A stretch of 29,145 bases of DNA, from the NCBI GenBank assembly GCA_934256695.1, contig CAKQPE010000016.1:1-29145 (forward strand), written 5' to 3'. Below are positions 6,488 through 15,488 of this stretch, piece by piece. Numbering within the stretch: position 1 is the first letter of the stretch; every line of letters starts with the position of its first letter. This stretch comes from an uncultured Eubacteriales bacterium (lineage in GTDB: Bacteria > Bacillota > Clostridia > Lachnospirales > Anaerotignaceae). The notes beneath the pieces are model-generated. The model made no database searches, had not been told where the DNA came from, and was given only the letters and a program-made list of their open reading frames with translations. Position numbers and translations under genes: made by a program.

Positions 6488-7897
6488 ATGAAATTTTTTA
6501 AAAAAGCATCTGCCCTTGCCATGTGTGCTTGTATGAGTATTTCCTCATATTCATTTGTTATGGCGGCAGATACAACACCAAAAACTGCAAGCGTATATAT
6601 TAACGGCAACGAGCTTGACCTTAGCGGAACAACACCTCTTATTAAATCAGACCGTGTATTCGTTCCTTTAAGACCTATATTTGAGGCTCTTGGCGCAGAA
6701 GTCGGCTACGAAGCAGACACAAAAACAGTTACTGCCGACAAAGAAGGCAAACACGTTGAATTTAACGTAGGCTCAACAGAAGTTAAGGTTACAGACAACG
6801 GTGCTTTAAACAAAATGACTATAGATGCACCTTCATTTATAGAAAGCAGCCGTACATATGTACCTGTAAGATTTGCCGCACAGGCTCTCGGATGCAACGT
6901 AGGCTGGGATGGCACAGAAAAAGCAGTTATTATTGCAGACAAAGAAGCATTTATAAAAGAAAACGGTGCTTCATTTGATATTGCAAATAAAATTTCCGAA
7001 TTTGCAAATAAAGCTGCTGCCGAAAAATCAAAAGTTTCAGGTACTATCAATTTTTCAACAACAATAAAAGATGAAAAAGATTACACTCTTTCCGGCAAAA
7101 TGACAATAAACGGAAAAGCCGATTCCAATAATGCCGAAATCAACACAGCTATTGAGTTAAATGAAAAAGAACTTAAAGAGCTTGCAGATAAGTTTACGGC
7201 AGAGCTTGAGGGCGAAGCAAAAACAGAAACCGAAGAAATATTCGATCAGTTACAAAAATCAAATATTGATTTTATATTAGACGGCGAAACTCTTACTTTT
7301 TACGTTAAGTCAAACATATTATCAATATTTACAGGTGGCCCTGTAGATACATGGTACAAGATTGATATAAGCGAACTTTACTCAGACCTTGGAATGGGCA
7401 ACATAAAAGATATTATCAAAAACAACCAAAACGCCTCTATAGAAGAACAGCTTGCAGAATGTATAGATACCGTTCCTCTTAACAGTCTTGAAGAATCAAA
7501 TGTACTTTTTGAAACATACGGTTCTGTTATAAAAATGTTCTCTGATGAATCATTTAAGGAAACTGCTGACGGATATGTTTCAACATTACATTCATCTTTG
7601 GCAGAAGGCATGGAACTTTCTACAACAATGAAAGCAACAACCGATTCCGAAAAAAACATAACAGGTTTCGGAATTGATGTTAAAGCATTGATGGACGGAA
7701 AAGAAGTTGTTGCCTTAAATGTAAACACAACAGACAAAAATACAACCTTCGGTCTTAACATGACAGCTGAGGACTTATTTACATTTAACGCCAATGGTTC
7801 TGTAAACCTTGAAAAAACAACAGAAGAAATAAGCAAAGCACCTAACGGTACTGTTGTTAATTTAAATAATGTAATTCCAAAGCTTATTTCAGAATAA
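6488..7897 (+). CDS. secreted stalk-domain (copper amine oxidase N-domain) protein
   Basis: 469 aa with a signal peptide (basic MKFFKK, hydrophobic core, likely cleavage after VMAA near residue 27). Residues about 30-155 are the Cu_amine_oxidN1 (stalk) type: a YINGNELDL strand, then VFVPLRPIFEALGAEV and TYVPVRFAAQALGCNVGW repeats. The domain is common on exported clostridial proteins, where it is thought to mediate wall or self association; no oxidase activity is implied. The remaining ~310 residues are a Lys/Glu/Thr-rich, strand-forming region of unknown function, possibly LolA-like. The ATG follows AAGGAGG. It appears monocistronic. Confidence 0.8.
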   Translation: MKFFKKASALAMCACMSISSYSFVMAADTTPKTASVYINGNELDLSGTTPLIKSDRVFVPLRPIFEALGAEVGYEADTKTVTADKEGKHVEFNVGSTEVKVTDNGALNKMTIDAPSFIESSRTYVPVRFAAQALGCNVGWDGTEKAVIIADKEAFIKENGASFDIANKISEFANKAAAEKSKVSGTINFSTTIKDEKDYTLSGKMTINGKADSNNAEINTAIELNEKELKELADKFTAELEGEAKTETEEIFDQLQKSNIDFILDGETLTFYVKSNILSIFTGGPVDTWYKIDISELYSDLGMGNIKDIIKNNQNASIEEQLAECIDTVPLNSLEESNVLFETYGSVIKMFSDESFKETADGYVSTLHSSLAEGMELSTTMKATTDSEKNITGFGIDVKALMDGKEVVALNVNTTDKNTTFGLNMTAEDLFTFNANGSVNLEKTTEEISKAPNGTVVNLNNVIPKLISE

Positions 7898-7946
7898 AAC
7901 TGTTGGTTATTTTGAAAAACAAATCCTAAATTTATTGTTAGTTTTT

Positions 7947-8150
7947 ACCCTTCCGTCAAGCTACGCTTGCCACCTTCCCTTTCATGGACGGCTTTCAAAT
8001 TGGGAAGGCTCCCATGAAAAGGGAGCTGTCACGCAGTGACTGAGGGGTTGGCCTTCTCCTTGTGGAGAAGGTGCTGAGCCGAAGGCGAAGCGGATGAGGG
8101 ATAATTTCGATTAATTTTAAGTTATTTTCCCCACCAAGGGGAAGACTTTT
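7947..8150. repeat. hairpin-rich dispersed intergenic repeat
   Basis: A G/C-rich insert in A/T-rich DNA, built of nested hairpins: GTCAC/GTGAC (8028-8040), CCTTCTCC/GGAGAAGG (8052-8071), TTCCCC/GGGGAA (8127-8143), and longer CATGAAA-containing arms around 7977 and 8012. It resembles the non-coding palindromic repeats widespread in gut clostridial genomes (from memory, not checked). It shares CAAGCTACGCTTG with the repeats at 16533 and 21289. No protein is encoded. Confidence 0.6.
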
Positions 8151-8186
8151 AAATTGCCATTTTTCTACGCTAAATATAAATATTAT

Positions 8187-8226
8187 AAAAACCGGAACTT
8201 TTAAGGCAAAAGAGTTCCGGTTTTTT
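8187..8226 (+). terminator. Rho-independent terminator
   Basis: AAAAACCGGAACT (8187-8199) and AGTTCCGGTTTTT (8213-8225) form a perfect 13-bp stem with a T run. It lies about 290 nt beyond the stalk-domain gene, with the repeat in between. Confidence 0.75.
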
Positions 8227-8332
8227 ATTTTAATATCTCCCAAAATCATATTTAAGCTAATATGTTTTAGTCTTAAATCAGCTGTCTGAGAATATATATA
8301 TTTAAAAAAATGTTTTAGGGAGGTAATTTAAA

Positions 8333-8842
8333 TTGTACCCTTATATATCCGATAATTCAGACAAAAACATAAAAAATATATCTGCCGCACAAAAATATGT
8401 ATTTGATACAAAACGTATTGCAGAACTTATTGAATCGGCAACAGAAAACAAATACAAAGCCGCCGATACTTATAAAAAAATTGCAGATAACACCTCTGAC
8501 AGCGAACAGGAAGCTGTTATCCGCAGTATTTACAATGAAGAAATAAAAAATATCGAGTTGTTAAAAGAGCTTTATACAGACATTACAGGCAGTAATTTCG
8601 ATAATACCGATACGGAATTTAATATCGAACTTGATTTCGGAAATATGTCGGAAATATTTAAAACCATGTGCAAAGCGGAAATAGAAAGTGCCGGATTTTT
8701 TAGGGATATGGCAGAGATTACAAAAGATATGCCCGATAATTTTTCCGAAACACTTCTTGTTATAATGAACGACGAACAGAACCATTCCGTTCTGGACAGT
8801 TTAATGTTTACGGAATGTATGTTTAACGAAAACAAAGAATGA
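8333..8842 (+). CDS. ferritin-like four-helix protein, probable
   Basis: 169 aa from a TTG start; GGGAGG lies 9 nt upstream and no better in-frame start exists. The sequence is almost wholly helical. It shows two Glu-rich helix pairs: ATENKYKAADTYKKIA with IRSIYNEEIKNIELLKELY, and CKAEIESAGFFRDMA with IMNDEQNHSVLDSLMF. Repeated E...(E)xxH-like spacing suggests a rubrerythrin/ferritin-like di-iron fold, but the canonical ExxH motif is clear only in NDEQNH. The function could be oxidative-stress or metal related. It might instead be a spore-coat-type ferritin-like protein without iron. Confidence 0.55.
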   Translation: MYPYISDNSDKNIKNISAAQKYVFDTKRIAELIESATENKYKAADTYKKIADNTSDSEQEAVIRSIYNEEIKNIELLKELYTDITGSNFDNTDTEFNIELDFGNMSEIFKTMCKAEIESAGFFRDMAEITKDMPDNFSETLLVIMNDEQNHSVLDSLMFTECMFNENKE

Positions 8843-8867
8843 TAACATAAATTTACAATCCTTTTTC

Positions 8868-8896
8868 TTGATTAAAAAAAAGTGCGGTGGTATACT
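8868..8896 (+). promoter_or_regulatory. promoter of hit
   Basis: TTGATT (8868-8873) and TATACT (8891-8896) are 17 bp apart, giving a leader of about 42 nt to the hit ATG. Confidence 0.6.
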
Positions 8897-8944
8897 TTTT
8901 TTAACAGCTAAAGAGCTTTTTAATCACAAAGGAGGATATATACA

Positions 8945-9355
8945 ATGAGCGACTGCATATTCTGTAAAATACTTTCAGGTGAAATACCTTCGGCTACAGT
9001 TTACGAAGATGATGAATTTAAAGCAATTTTAGACAGATTCCCTTCCAACAAGGGTCATGTACTTATTCTGCCTAAGACACACGTTGCAAACATATTTGAA
9101 ATAGATCCCGATCTTGCCGGACGTTTATTCAAACTTGCCGCAAAGATTGCCCCTGTTATGAAAGAAACATTCGGTTTTGAGAACATGAACATTGTTCAGA
9201 ACAACGGCCCTATAGCAGGTCAGACAGTAAACCATTTCCACCTTCATCTTATACCACGTTACGAAAACGACAGTGTAAACGTAAGCTGGAAACAGCTTGA
9301 CCTTACAGACGAGGAGATAGAAGAAGTAAGAGCCGCTTTGGTTAAAAATCTTTAA
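8945..9355 (+). CDS. hit: HIT family nucleotide-binding hydrolase
   Basis: 136 aa. A histidine-triad protein of the HINT branch, which in this family hydrolyses nucleoside phosphoramidates or binds purine nucleotides. The triad is visible as NHFHLHL (His97, His99, His101). The N-terminal CIFCKI (Cys4, Cys7) with His46 is the zinc site found in many members. The length is typical. The ATG follows AAGGAGG. It has its own promoter and is followed at once by a dispersed hairpin element and a terminator. Transcription converges on the acc/fab operon. Confidence 0.93.
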   Translation: MSDCIFCKILSGEIPSATVYEDDEFKAILDRFPSNKGHVLILPKTHVANIFEIDPDLAGRLFKLAAKIAPVMKETFGFENMNIVQNNGPIAGQTVNHFHLHLIPRYENDSVNVSWKQLDLTDEEIEEVRAALVKNL

Positions 9356-9362
9356 GACATAA

Positions 9363-9422
9363 AACCTTGGGGTTTCACCCCAAACCCTGACCACCCTTTG
9401 AAAAGCGTGGACGTAAACTTTT
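9363..9422 (+). repeat. two-hairpin dispersed element, copy 1
   Basis: Stem 1 is TTGGGG/CCCCAA (9367-9372 with 9378-9383). Linker ACCCT follows. Stem 2 is CCAC/GTGG around the constant loop TTTGAAAA. The tail is AAACTTTTATTA. The same scheme with different stem bases recurs at 16655, 21112, 21411 and 21567 (inverted). Confidence 0.65.
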
Positions 9423-9425
9423 ATT

Positions 9426-9449
9426 AAACCGCAATTACATTGCGGTTTT
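9426..9449 (+). terminator. terminator of hit
   Basis: AAACCGCAAT (9426-9435) and ATTGCGGTTT (9439-9448) form a perfect 10-bp stem with a short T run. It is the third hairpin following dispersed element copy 1. Confidence 0.65.
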
Positions 9450-9475
9450 CGTAAGAATATATTTACTACTACACT

Positions 9476-9507
9476 AAAAATACCATGACAAATGTCATGG
9501 TATTTTT
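9476..9507 (-). terminator. terminator of the fatty-acid synthesis operon
   Basis: AAAAATACCATGACA (9476-9490) and TGTCATGGTATTTTT (9493-9507) form a perfect 15-bp palindrome with A/T flanks. It sits 5 nt after the accA stop and can work in both directions between convergent hit and accA. Confidence 0.85.
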
Positions 9508-9511
9508 AATT

Positions 9512-10309
9512 TTATTCCTCAAACTCGCCGTATTTTCTGAACCTCTGGTATCTCTCCTCCATAAGCTCATCTATAGGCTTTGCACAGAGTATATTAAGCT
9601 CCTCTATAAGGTCTTTTCTTAAAATATCAGCCGTAAATTCAAGATTATTCTCTATGCCCTCCTCCGGCTCGGGAATAATCTTTTCTATTACACCGTTTTT
9701 AAGAAGGTCATTTGCAGTTATTTTCATAAGTTCTGCGGCTTCTCCGCTTCTTGACGGATCTCTCCAAAGTATGCTTGCAAAGCCCTCCGGCGAAAGAACG
9801 GCATACATTCCGTTTTCAAGCATCCATACCTTGTCTCCCGCAGCCATGGCAAGAGCACCGCCGGAACCGCCTTCGCCTATAAATATACTTATTACAGGTG
9901 TTTTAAGTCCAGCCGACAAGTACAGACATCTGGCTATAGCCTCGCCCTGTCCTCTTTCTTCCGCACCTTTTCCAGGATATGCACCCGATGTATTTATAAA
10001 CTGAATAACAGGTCTATGGAATTTTTCCGCCTGTTCCATAAGACGCATAACCTTTCTGTATCCGTCGGGATTAGGTGAACCGAAACGGCAGGCTACATTA
10101 TCCTTTACCGTATGACCTTTCTGTATTCCCACTACGGTAACAGGCACTCCCTCCAAAAGAGCTATACCGCCTACCATAGCCAAATCGTCCTCAAAGTGTC
10201 TGTCACCGTGAAGCTCAAAAAAGTCAGTAAATATACTTTCTATAAATTCTTTCGATGACGGTCTTGATACCATTCTTGATTTTGCAAGTATTTCAGAAGG
10301 TGTACTCAT
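9512..10309 (-). CDS. accA: acetyl-CoA carboxylase carboxyltransferase, alpha subunit
   Basis: 265 aa. With AccD it forms the carboxyltransferase that moves CO2 from biotin-AccB to acetyl-CoA, making malonyl-CoA. Family marks are VPVTVVGIQKG, FINTSGAYPGKGAEERGQGEAIAR and the oxyanion segment IGEGGSGGALAMAAGD. It is shorter than the ~315-aa E. coli protein, lacking part of the N-terminus, as is usual in streptococcal-type operons. Its ATG overlaps the accD stop (ATGA), so translation is likely coupled. It is the last gene of the operon. Confidence 0.96.
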   Translation of the reverse strand: MSTPSEILAKSRMVSRPSSKEFIESIFTDFFELHGDRHFEDDLAMVGGIALLEGVPVTVVGIQKGHTVKDNVACRFGSPNPDGYRKVMRLMEQAEKFHRPVIQFINTSGAYPGKGAEERGQGEAIARCLYLSAGLKTPVISIFIGEGGSGGALAMAAGDKVWMLENGMYAVLSPEGFASILWRDPSRSGEAAELMKITANDLLKNGVIEKIIPEPEEGIENNLEFTADILRKDLIEELNILCAKPIDELMEERYQRFRKYGEFEE

Positions 10310-11202
10310 TGAATATCCCCTCCTTTTTTAATGCCGTGCAGTTTAAACACAGCGGAAATTGCGTTTTTCATATCTTTTCTCTCCACTATGCGGTCAACAA
10401 AACCATGGTGGAGCTGAAACTCGGCAGACTGGAAATCATCGGGAAGCTTTTCGTTTATCGTTCCCTCTATTACCCTTCGTCCCGCAAAGCCTATGGTTGC
10501 CTTAGGTTCGGCAAGTATAATATCACCAAGGTTTGCAAAGCTGGCGCTTACACCGCCTGTTGTAGGGTCTGTCATAACGGTTAAATAAAGAAGCCCCTTA
10601 TCCGAATGTCTCCTTACTGCGGCACTGGTTTTTGCCATCTGCATAAGGGATATTATTCCCTCCTGCATTCTTGCTCCGCCGGAAGCCGTAAAAATAACAA
10701 TAGGGAGATTATTTTCAGATGCACGTTCAACAGCCCTTGTTATTTTCTCGCCTACAACAGAGCCCATTGACGCCATCATAAAGTTGCTGTCCATAACGGC
10801 TATAACCGTTTCATAACCGTTTATACGGCATTTTCCCGTTACAACAGCCTCTTTAAGACCTGTCTTTGCCTGCATTCTGGCTATAAGTTTGTCATAATCC
10901 GGATAGCCCATAGGATTTTTCGATGTCATATCTGCATCAAATTCTTCAAATGTACCTTCATCACAGGTTATGGCAAGTCTTTCTTTTGCGGAAATACGGA
11001 AATGACCGCCGCACTTAGGACAGATTTTAAATTCGTCCATTTCCTTCTTATATATAAGAGCACCGCAGAAACGGCATTTAACCCACATACCGTCAGGTAT
11101 TATCGGCTCGTCCTGAACTTTCGGTTCTTCTGTATTGACTGTATCATTACGCAATACGGTTCTGCCGATAGGTATATAGTTTTTCTTCTTAAAAAGCTTC
11201 AT
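10306..11202 (-). CDS. accD: acetyl-CoA carboxylase carboxyltransferase, beta subunit
   Basis: 298 aa from ATG at 11202, which has AGGTG 7 nt upstream. An in-frame TTG at 11208 sits too close to that site. An N-terminal zinc ribbon (Cys43, Cys46, Cys61, Cys64: CRFC and CPKC) precedes the crotonase-fold carboxyltransferase domain with IVIFTASGGARMQEG and DPTTGGVSASFANLGD. It partners AccA, with which it overlaps by 4 nt. Confidence 0.96.
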   Translation of the reverse strand: MKLFKKKNYIPIGRTVLRNDTVNTEEPKVQDEPIIPDGMWVKCRFCGALIYKKEMDEFKICPKCGGHFRISAKERLAITCDEGTFEEFDADMTSKNPMGYPDYDKLIARMQAKTGLKEAVVTGKCRINGYETVIAVMDSNFMMASMGSVVGEKITRAVERASENNLPIVIFTASGGARMQEGIISLMQMAKTSAAVRRHSDKGLLYLTVMTDPTTGGVSASFANLGDIILAEPKATIGFAGRRVIEGTINEKLPDDFQSAEFQLHHGFVDRIVERKDMKNAISAVFKLHGIKKGGDIQ

Positions 11203-11213
11203 ATACAATCACC

Positions 11214-12560
11214 TTATTTAATAATCTCACGGGCAATAAATCCTGTATCAAAAAGACCTTCAAGATACTTTTCGTTGGTAAGTATTTTTTCCTGAAACTC
11301 AATATTTGTGTCAACGCCCTCAATTACAAACTCATACAGACAGCGACGCATTTTTTCTATTGCTTCCGCTCTTGTATTTCCGTAGGTAATAACCTTGGCT
11401 ATCATAGAATCATAGTAAGGCAGTATTGAACAGCCTGCATAAACGGCACTGTCCACTCTTACACCGAGAGTACCGCCCGGTACAAGAAGGTAATCTATTG
11501 TTCCCGGTGAAGGCGCAAAGTTTCTGTCGGGATTTTCCGCATTAATTCTGCACTCTATTGCATGGCCCGTTATTTTAACGTCACTCTGTTTAATATCAAG
11601 CACAGAGCCTTCCGCAATCTTTATCTGTTCCTTAACTATATCTATACCAGTAACCATTTCCGTTACAGGGTGTTCAACCTGTATTCTTGTGTTCATTTCC
11701 ATAAAATAGAATTTTCCTTCTCTGTCGTAAAGAAATTCTATTGTACCGGCACTTTTGTATCCTACAGCCTTAGCCGCTCTTACAGCCGCCTCGCCCATAG
11801 CTTTTCTTGTCTCCTCAGGAAGAACAGGTGAAGGGGATTCCTCAAGCACCTTCTGGTTTCTTCTCTGGAGTGAGCAATCTCTTTCTCCCAGATGAATAAC
11901 GTTTCCGTGTTCGTCTCCGAGAATCTGTATTTCTATATGGCGTGCGTTTTCGATTACTTTTTCCATATACATGGTATCATCACCGAAAGCCGCCTTTGTT
12001 TCGGACTTAGCACTTTCGTAAGCGTCCTCAAGCTCGTCCTCGGAGCGGACAATTCTTATGCCCTTTCCGCCGCCGCCTGCGGAAGCCTTAACCATTACCG
12101 GATAGTCCAGTCTTTTTGCTACTTCCTTTGCTTTTTCGGCGTTTTCAACTACGCCGTCGCTGCCCGGTATAACAGGAACTCCTGCTTTTATCATAAGCTC
12201 ACGGGCATTGCTCTTATTTCCCATTGCATCTATTATAGATGAATCAGGACCTATAAACTTAATATTGCACTCGGCACACATTCCCGCAAAAATCGAGTTT
12301 TCCGCAAGAAAACCGAACCCCGGGTGTATTGCCTGTGCCTTTGTTGCAACAGCGGCACTTATTATGTTCTGCATATTAAGATAACTGTCCTGTGCCTTAG
12401 CAGGGCCTATACACACTGCCTCATCGGCAAGCTGTGTATGAAGTGCATCTCTGTCCGGCTCTGAAAATACCGCTACCGTCTGTATACCCATTTCACGGCA
12501 GGCTCTTATTATTCTGACAGCTATTTCTCCTCTGTTGGCAATTAATATTTTCTGAAACAC
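11214..12560 (-). CDS. accC: acetyl-CoA carboxylase, biotin carboxylase subunit
   Basis: 448 aa from a GTG start with GAGGTG upstream; the N-terminus FQKILIANRGEIAVRI is the family's usual start. It carboxylates the biotin on AccB using ATP and bicarbonate. It has an ATP-grasp fold with the glycine-rich loop KASAGGGGKGIRIV, then MEMNTRIQVEHPVTE for metal and bicarbonate. The length is normal. It lies between fabZ and accD in the operon. Confidence 0.97.
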   Translation of the reverse strand: MFQKILIANRGEIAVRIIRACREMGIQTVAVFSEPDRDALHTQLADEAVCIGPAKAQDSYLNMQNIISAAVATKAQAIHPGFGFLAENSIFAGMCAECNIKFIGPDSSIIDAMGNKSNARELMIKAGVPVIPGSDGVVENAEKAKEVAKRLDYPVMVKASAGGGGKGIRIVRSEDELEDAYESAKSETKAAFGDDTMYMEKVIENARHIEIQILGDEHGNVIHLGERDCSLQRRNQKVLEESPSPVLPEETRKAMGEAAVRAAKAVGYKSAGTIEFLYDREGKFYFMEMNTRIQVEHPVTEMVTGIDIVKEQIKIAEGSVLDIKQSDVKITGHAIECRINAENPDRNFAPSPGTIDYLLVPGGTLGVRVDSAVYAGCSILPYYDSMIAKVITYGNTRAEAIEKMRRCLYEFVIEGVDTNIEFQEKILTNEKYLEGLFDTGFIAREIIK

Positions 12561-12577
12561 CGATAAGTCACCTCTGA

Positions 12578-13003
12578 TTATCCGATAAGGAATGTAATTT
12601 CTGCTTCACAGGCTTTTTTGCCGTCTACGTAAGCAATACCTTTTCCTATACCTGCATTCATTTTAAGCTTTATTATTTCAACTTCGATTCTGAGAGTATC
12701 TCCCGGAACAACCTTTTTTCTGAATTTAGCCTTGTCTATTCCGCCGAAGAAAGCAAGCTTTCCTTTAAATTCATCCATGGACAAAACAGCGTAAGCACCT
12801 GCCTGTGCCATAGCCTCAACTATAAGCACACCCGGCATAACAGGTTCGCCCGGAAAATGACCTACGAAATAAGGCTCGTTCATTGTTACATTTTTTATTG
12901 CAACTACTCTTTTGCCTTCTTCAAGTTCTTCTATTCTGTCAATAAGAAGAAACGGTGGTCTGTGAGGAAGAACTTTCATAATATCTTTAATATCAGCAAC
13001 CAT
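12578..13003 (-). CDS. fabZ: 3-hydroxyacyl-ACP dehydratase
   Basis: 141 aa. It dehydrates 3-hydroxyacyl-ACP to trans-2-enoyl-ACP in the elongation cycle. The hot-dog fold has LPHRPPFLLIDRI, and the catalytic pair is His49 (VGHFPGEPVMPG) and Glu63 (VEAMAQ). The ATG follows AAGGAGG. It is a FabZ rather than a FabA, so it is not expected to make the double bond of unsaturated fatty acids by itself. Confidence 0.96.
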   Translation of the reverse strand: MVADIKDIMKVLPHRPPFLLIDRIEELEEGKRVVAIKNVTMNEPYFVGHFPGEPVMPGVLIVEAMAQAGAYAVLSMDEFKGKLAFFGGIDKAKFRKKVVPGDTLRIEVEIIKLKMNAGIGKGIAYVDGKKACEAEITFLIG

Positions 13004-13015
13004 TGTTTTTCCTCC

Positions 13016-13495
13016 TTAACCTATTCTGAAAAGAGGCTGACCGTATTCTACAAGCTGTTCGTTTTCGGCAAGTATTTCCTTTACTTCGCCGTCAAAGTCA
13101 CTTACAACCTCGTTCATTATTTTCATAGCTTCTATAATACAAAGTACATCGCCTTTTTTAACTTTCTTTCCTACAGGTGCAAATGCTTCTTTGCCAGGAC
13201 CGGAACTTATATAGAAAGTACCTACAAGAGGTGCTTTTACTATATTTCCGCTTAAATCCTCTGTCTTTGTAGCAGGTGCGGCAGGTGCTTCTTCGGTCTG
13301 AACAGGAGCGGAAACGGCAGGTGCAGACACAACAGGTGTACCTACGTTTATGGTTTCGCTCTGAACTGAATTGTTTGAAAAAGCATTTCCCGTTTTATTC
13401 ATTTTAATGTTGCAGTTATCAAGAGTAAGCTCAAAGCTTTTAAGGCTTGATGAGTCTATCATTGAAACAAGTTCTTTTACTTCGTTGAAATTCAT
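13016..13495 (-). CDS. accB: biotin carboxyl carrier protein of acetyl-CoA carboxylase
   Basis: 159 aa. An N-terminal helical part (1-40), an Ala/Pro/Val/Thr-rich linker (about 50-80), and a C-terminal biotinyl domain with EAMKIMNEV, in which Lys125 is biotinylated. It carries the carboxyl group between AccC and AccDA. GGGAGG lies upstream of the ATG, just inside the end of fabF. Confidence 0.96.
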   Translation of the reverse strand: MNFNEVKELVSMIDSSSLKSFELTLDNCNIKMNKTGNAFSNNSVQSETINVGTPVVSAPAVSAPVQTEEAPAAPATKTEDLSGNIVKAPLVGTFYISSGPGKEAFAPVGKKVKKGDVLCIIEAMKIMNEVVSDFDGEVKEILAENEQLVEYGQPLFRIG

Positions 13496-13500
13496 TTATT

Positions 13501-14739
13501 TTATGCCTCCCATTTTTTAAAGCACAGTACAGCATTATGTCCGCCGAAACCAAGTGAGTTTGAAAGGGCATATTTAACATTCATGCTTCTTCCTTCATTT
13601 GGTACGTAATCAAGGTCACATTCCTCATCAGGTGTTTCGTAGTTTACCGTAGGAGGAACAAAGTTTTCTTCTACTGCTTTAATACAGGCAATAGCCTCTA
13701 TGGCACCTGCCGCACCGAGAAGATGACCTGTCATTGATTTTGTACTGCTTATGGCAACCTTCTTTGCCTTGTCACCGAAAGCAAGCTTAATTGCCGCTGT
13801 TTCACCGCTGTCGTTAGCGTGTGTACTTGTTCCGTGGGCATTGATATAATCAACATCTCCTGCTGTAATGCCTGCGTCCTCAAGGGCATATTTAATTGCC
13901 TTTGCCGCACCGCTTCCGTCAGGACAAGGAGCTGTTATATGGTAAGCATCACTTGATGAGCCAAAGCCCACTATTTCACCGTATATTTTGGCACCTCTCT
14001 TTAAAGCATGCTCCATTTCCTCAAGCATAAGCACACCTGCACCGTCACCCATTACAAAACCGTCACGGTTTTTGTCAAAAGGTCTGCTTGCCTTTTTAGG
14101 GTCAGGATTCTGTGAAAGAGCCGTAAGGTTTGTAAAGCCTGCAACACCGATAGGTGTAATTGATGCTTCCGCACCGCCTGCAAGCATAATATCCTGATAT
14201 CCGTCTCTTATTTTAAGAAACGCTTCGCCTATTGAGCTGGTTCCCGTTGCACAGGCGGAAACTATGTTTTCGCTTATGCCGTTTGCCTTAAATCTTATAG
14301 AAATATTGCCGGCAGCCATATTGCTTATGCTCATAGGAATGAAAAGCGGAGAAACCTTTGAAGGGCCTTTAAGAGTAAGCTTTTCTATCTGCTCGTTTAT
14401 AGTCATAAGTCCGCCGATACCGCTTCCAAGCATAACACCGAAACGGTCATGGTCTATCTCGTCTTCCTTTATTCCGCTCATATCATAAGCCTGCTGTGCA
14501 GCTGCAATGGCATAAATTGAGTACATATCATTTCTTTTTACGTCTTTTTTTGTTACGTAAAGCTCAGGGTCAAAGTTCTTTACCTCGCCTGCAACCTTAA
14601 CCTTATAATCTGTTGTATCAAACTTAGTTATAAAATCAATGCCGCTTACGCCGTTTTTAATATTATTCCAAAATTCATCAACGGTATTTCCGCACGGTGT
14701 AACCGCACCCATACCTGTTATAACGCATCTTCTTCTCAT
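13501..14739 (-). CDS. fabF: beta-ketoacyl-ACP synthase II
   Basis: 412 aa from ATG at 14739 (MRRRCVITGMG); an in-frame GTG at 14751 is part of the ribosome site GGAGTG. It condenses malonyl-ACP with acyl-ACP. The catalytic triad is Cys163 (SACATGTSS) with His in NAHGTSTHAND and in STKSMTGHLLGAAGA. The length is normal. It is the only elongating ketosynthase in the cluster, as FabH covers initiation. Confidence 0.97.
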   Translation of the reverse strand: MRRRCVITGMGAVTPCGNTVDEFWNNIKNGVSGIDFITKFDTTDYKVKVAGEVKNFDPELYVTKKDVKRNDMYSIYAIAAAQQAYDMSGIKEDEIDHDRFGVMLGSGIGGLMTINEQIEKLTLKGPSKVSPLFIPMSISNMAAGNISIRFKANGISENIVSACATGTSSIGEAFLKIRDGYQDIMLAGGAEASITPIGVAGFTNLTALSQNPDPKKASRPFDKNRDGFVMGDGAGVLMLEEMEHALKRGAKIYGEIVGFGSSSDAYHITAPCPDGSGAAKAIKYALEDAGITAGDVDYINAHGTSTHANDSGETAAIKLAFGDKAKKVAISSTKSMTGHLLGAAGAIEAIACIKAVEENFVPPTVNYETPDEECDLDYVPNEGRSMNVKYALSNSLGFGGHNAVLCFKKWEA

Positions 14740-14756
14740 TAAAAAATGCACTCCTT

Positions 14757-15488
14757 TCAGCTCATCACCATTCCGCCGTCTACGTTAAGCACCTGTCCTG
14801 TTATATATCTGTTTTCCGCAAGGAATACAACTGCTGCTGCAACTTCTTCCGGTGTGCCTGCTTTTTTAAGAGGAATAGTATCTATCATTTTCTGCTGTAT
14901 ATCTTCTTTTAAAACTTCTGTCATATCTGTTGCAATAAAGCCGGGAGCAACTGCATTTACCGTAATTCCTCTTGCGGCAAGCTCTCTTGCGGCTGATTTT
15001 GTAAGACCTATTACACCTGCTTTTGATGCGGCATAGTTAGCCTGACCTACGTTGCCCATAAGACCTACTACAGAAGAAATATTAATTATTGCTCCCGCTC
15101 TCTGTTTAAGCATTACGTTGCTTACGTGTCTTATTGTATTAAAAGCACCTTTTAAGTTTGTATTTATTACGTCATCAAAATCTTTTTCACTCATTCTCAT
15201 AAGCAAGCCGTCTCTTGTAATACCTGCATTGTTTACAAGAACATCTACAGAACCCATTTCTGCCTTAGCTGTTTTAATAAGTGTTTCCGCCTCTGCAAAA
15301 TTGCTTACATCTGCTTTAACTGCAAGACATTTTACTCCGCAGTCCTCAATTTCCTTAACAAGTTCTTCCGATACGGAACTTCTGTAGTTAAGCACAATAT
15401 TACAGCCTTTTTTTGCAAGAGCTATTGCTATTGCTCTGCCGATACCCTTTGCCGCACCTGTTACAACTGCTGTTTTATCTTTTAACAT
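14757..15488 (-). CDS. fabG: 3-oxoacyl-ACP reductase
   Basis: 243 aa short-chain dehydrogenase that reduces 3-oxoacyl-ACP with NADPH. The nucleotide-binding TGAAKGIG is near residue 10, NNAG near 87, Ser139, and Tyr152-x3-Lys156 (NYAASKAG). GGAGG precedes the ATG, which overlaps the fabD stop by one base (TAATG). The C-terminus ITGQVLNVDGGMVMS is typical. Confidence 0.97.
   Translation of the reverse strand: MLKDKTAVVTGAAKGIGRAIAIALAKKGCNIVLNYRSSVSEELVKEIEDCGVKCLAVKADVSNFAEAETLIKTAKAEMGSVDVLVNNAGITRDGLLMRMSEKDFDDVINTNLKGAFNTIRHVSNVMLKQRAGAIINISSVVGLMGNVGQANYAASKAGVIGLTKSAARELAARGITVNAVAPGFIATDMTEVLKEDIQQKMIDTIPLKKAGTPEEVAAAVVFLAENRYITGQVLNVDGGMVMS

Noticed and set aside
7995..8249. 84-codon minus-strand frame inside the hairpin-rich repeat
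   Set aside because: It consists of translated palindromic repeat and terminator sequence, with no protein features.
8874..8903. Possible A/T hairpin terminator between the ferritin-like gene and hit
   Set aside because: Pairing is only A/T. The same bases form a good TTGATT-N17-TATACT promoter, which explains them better.
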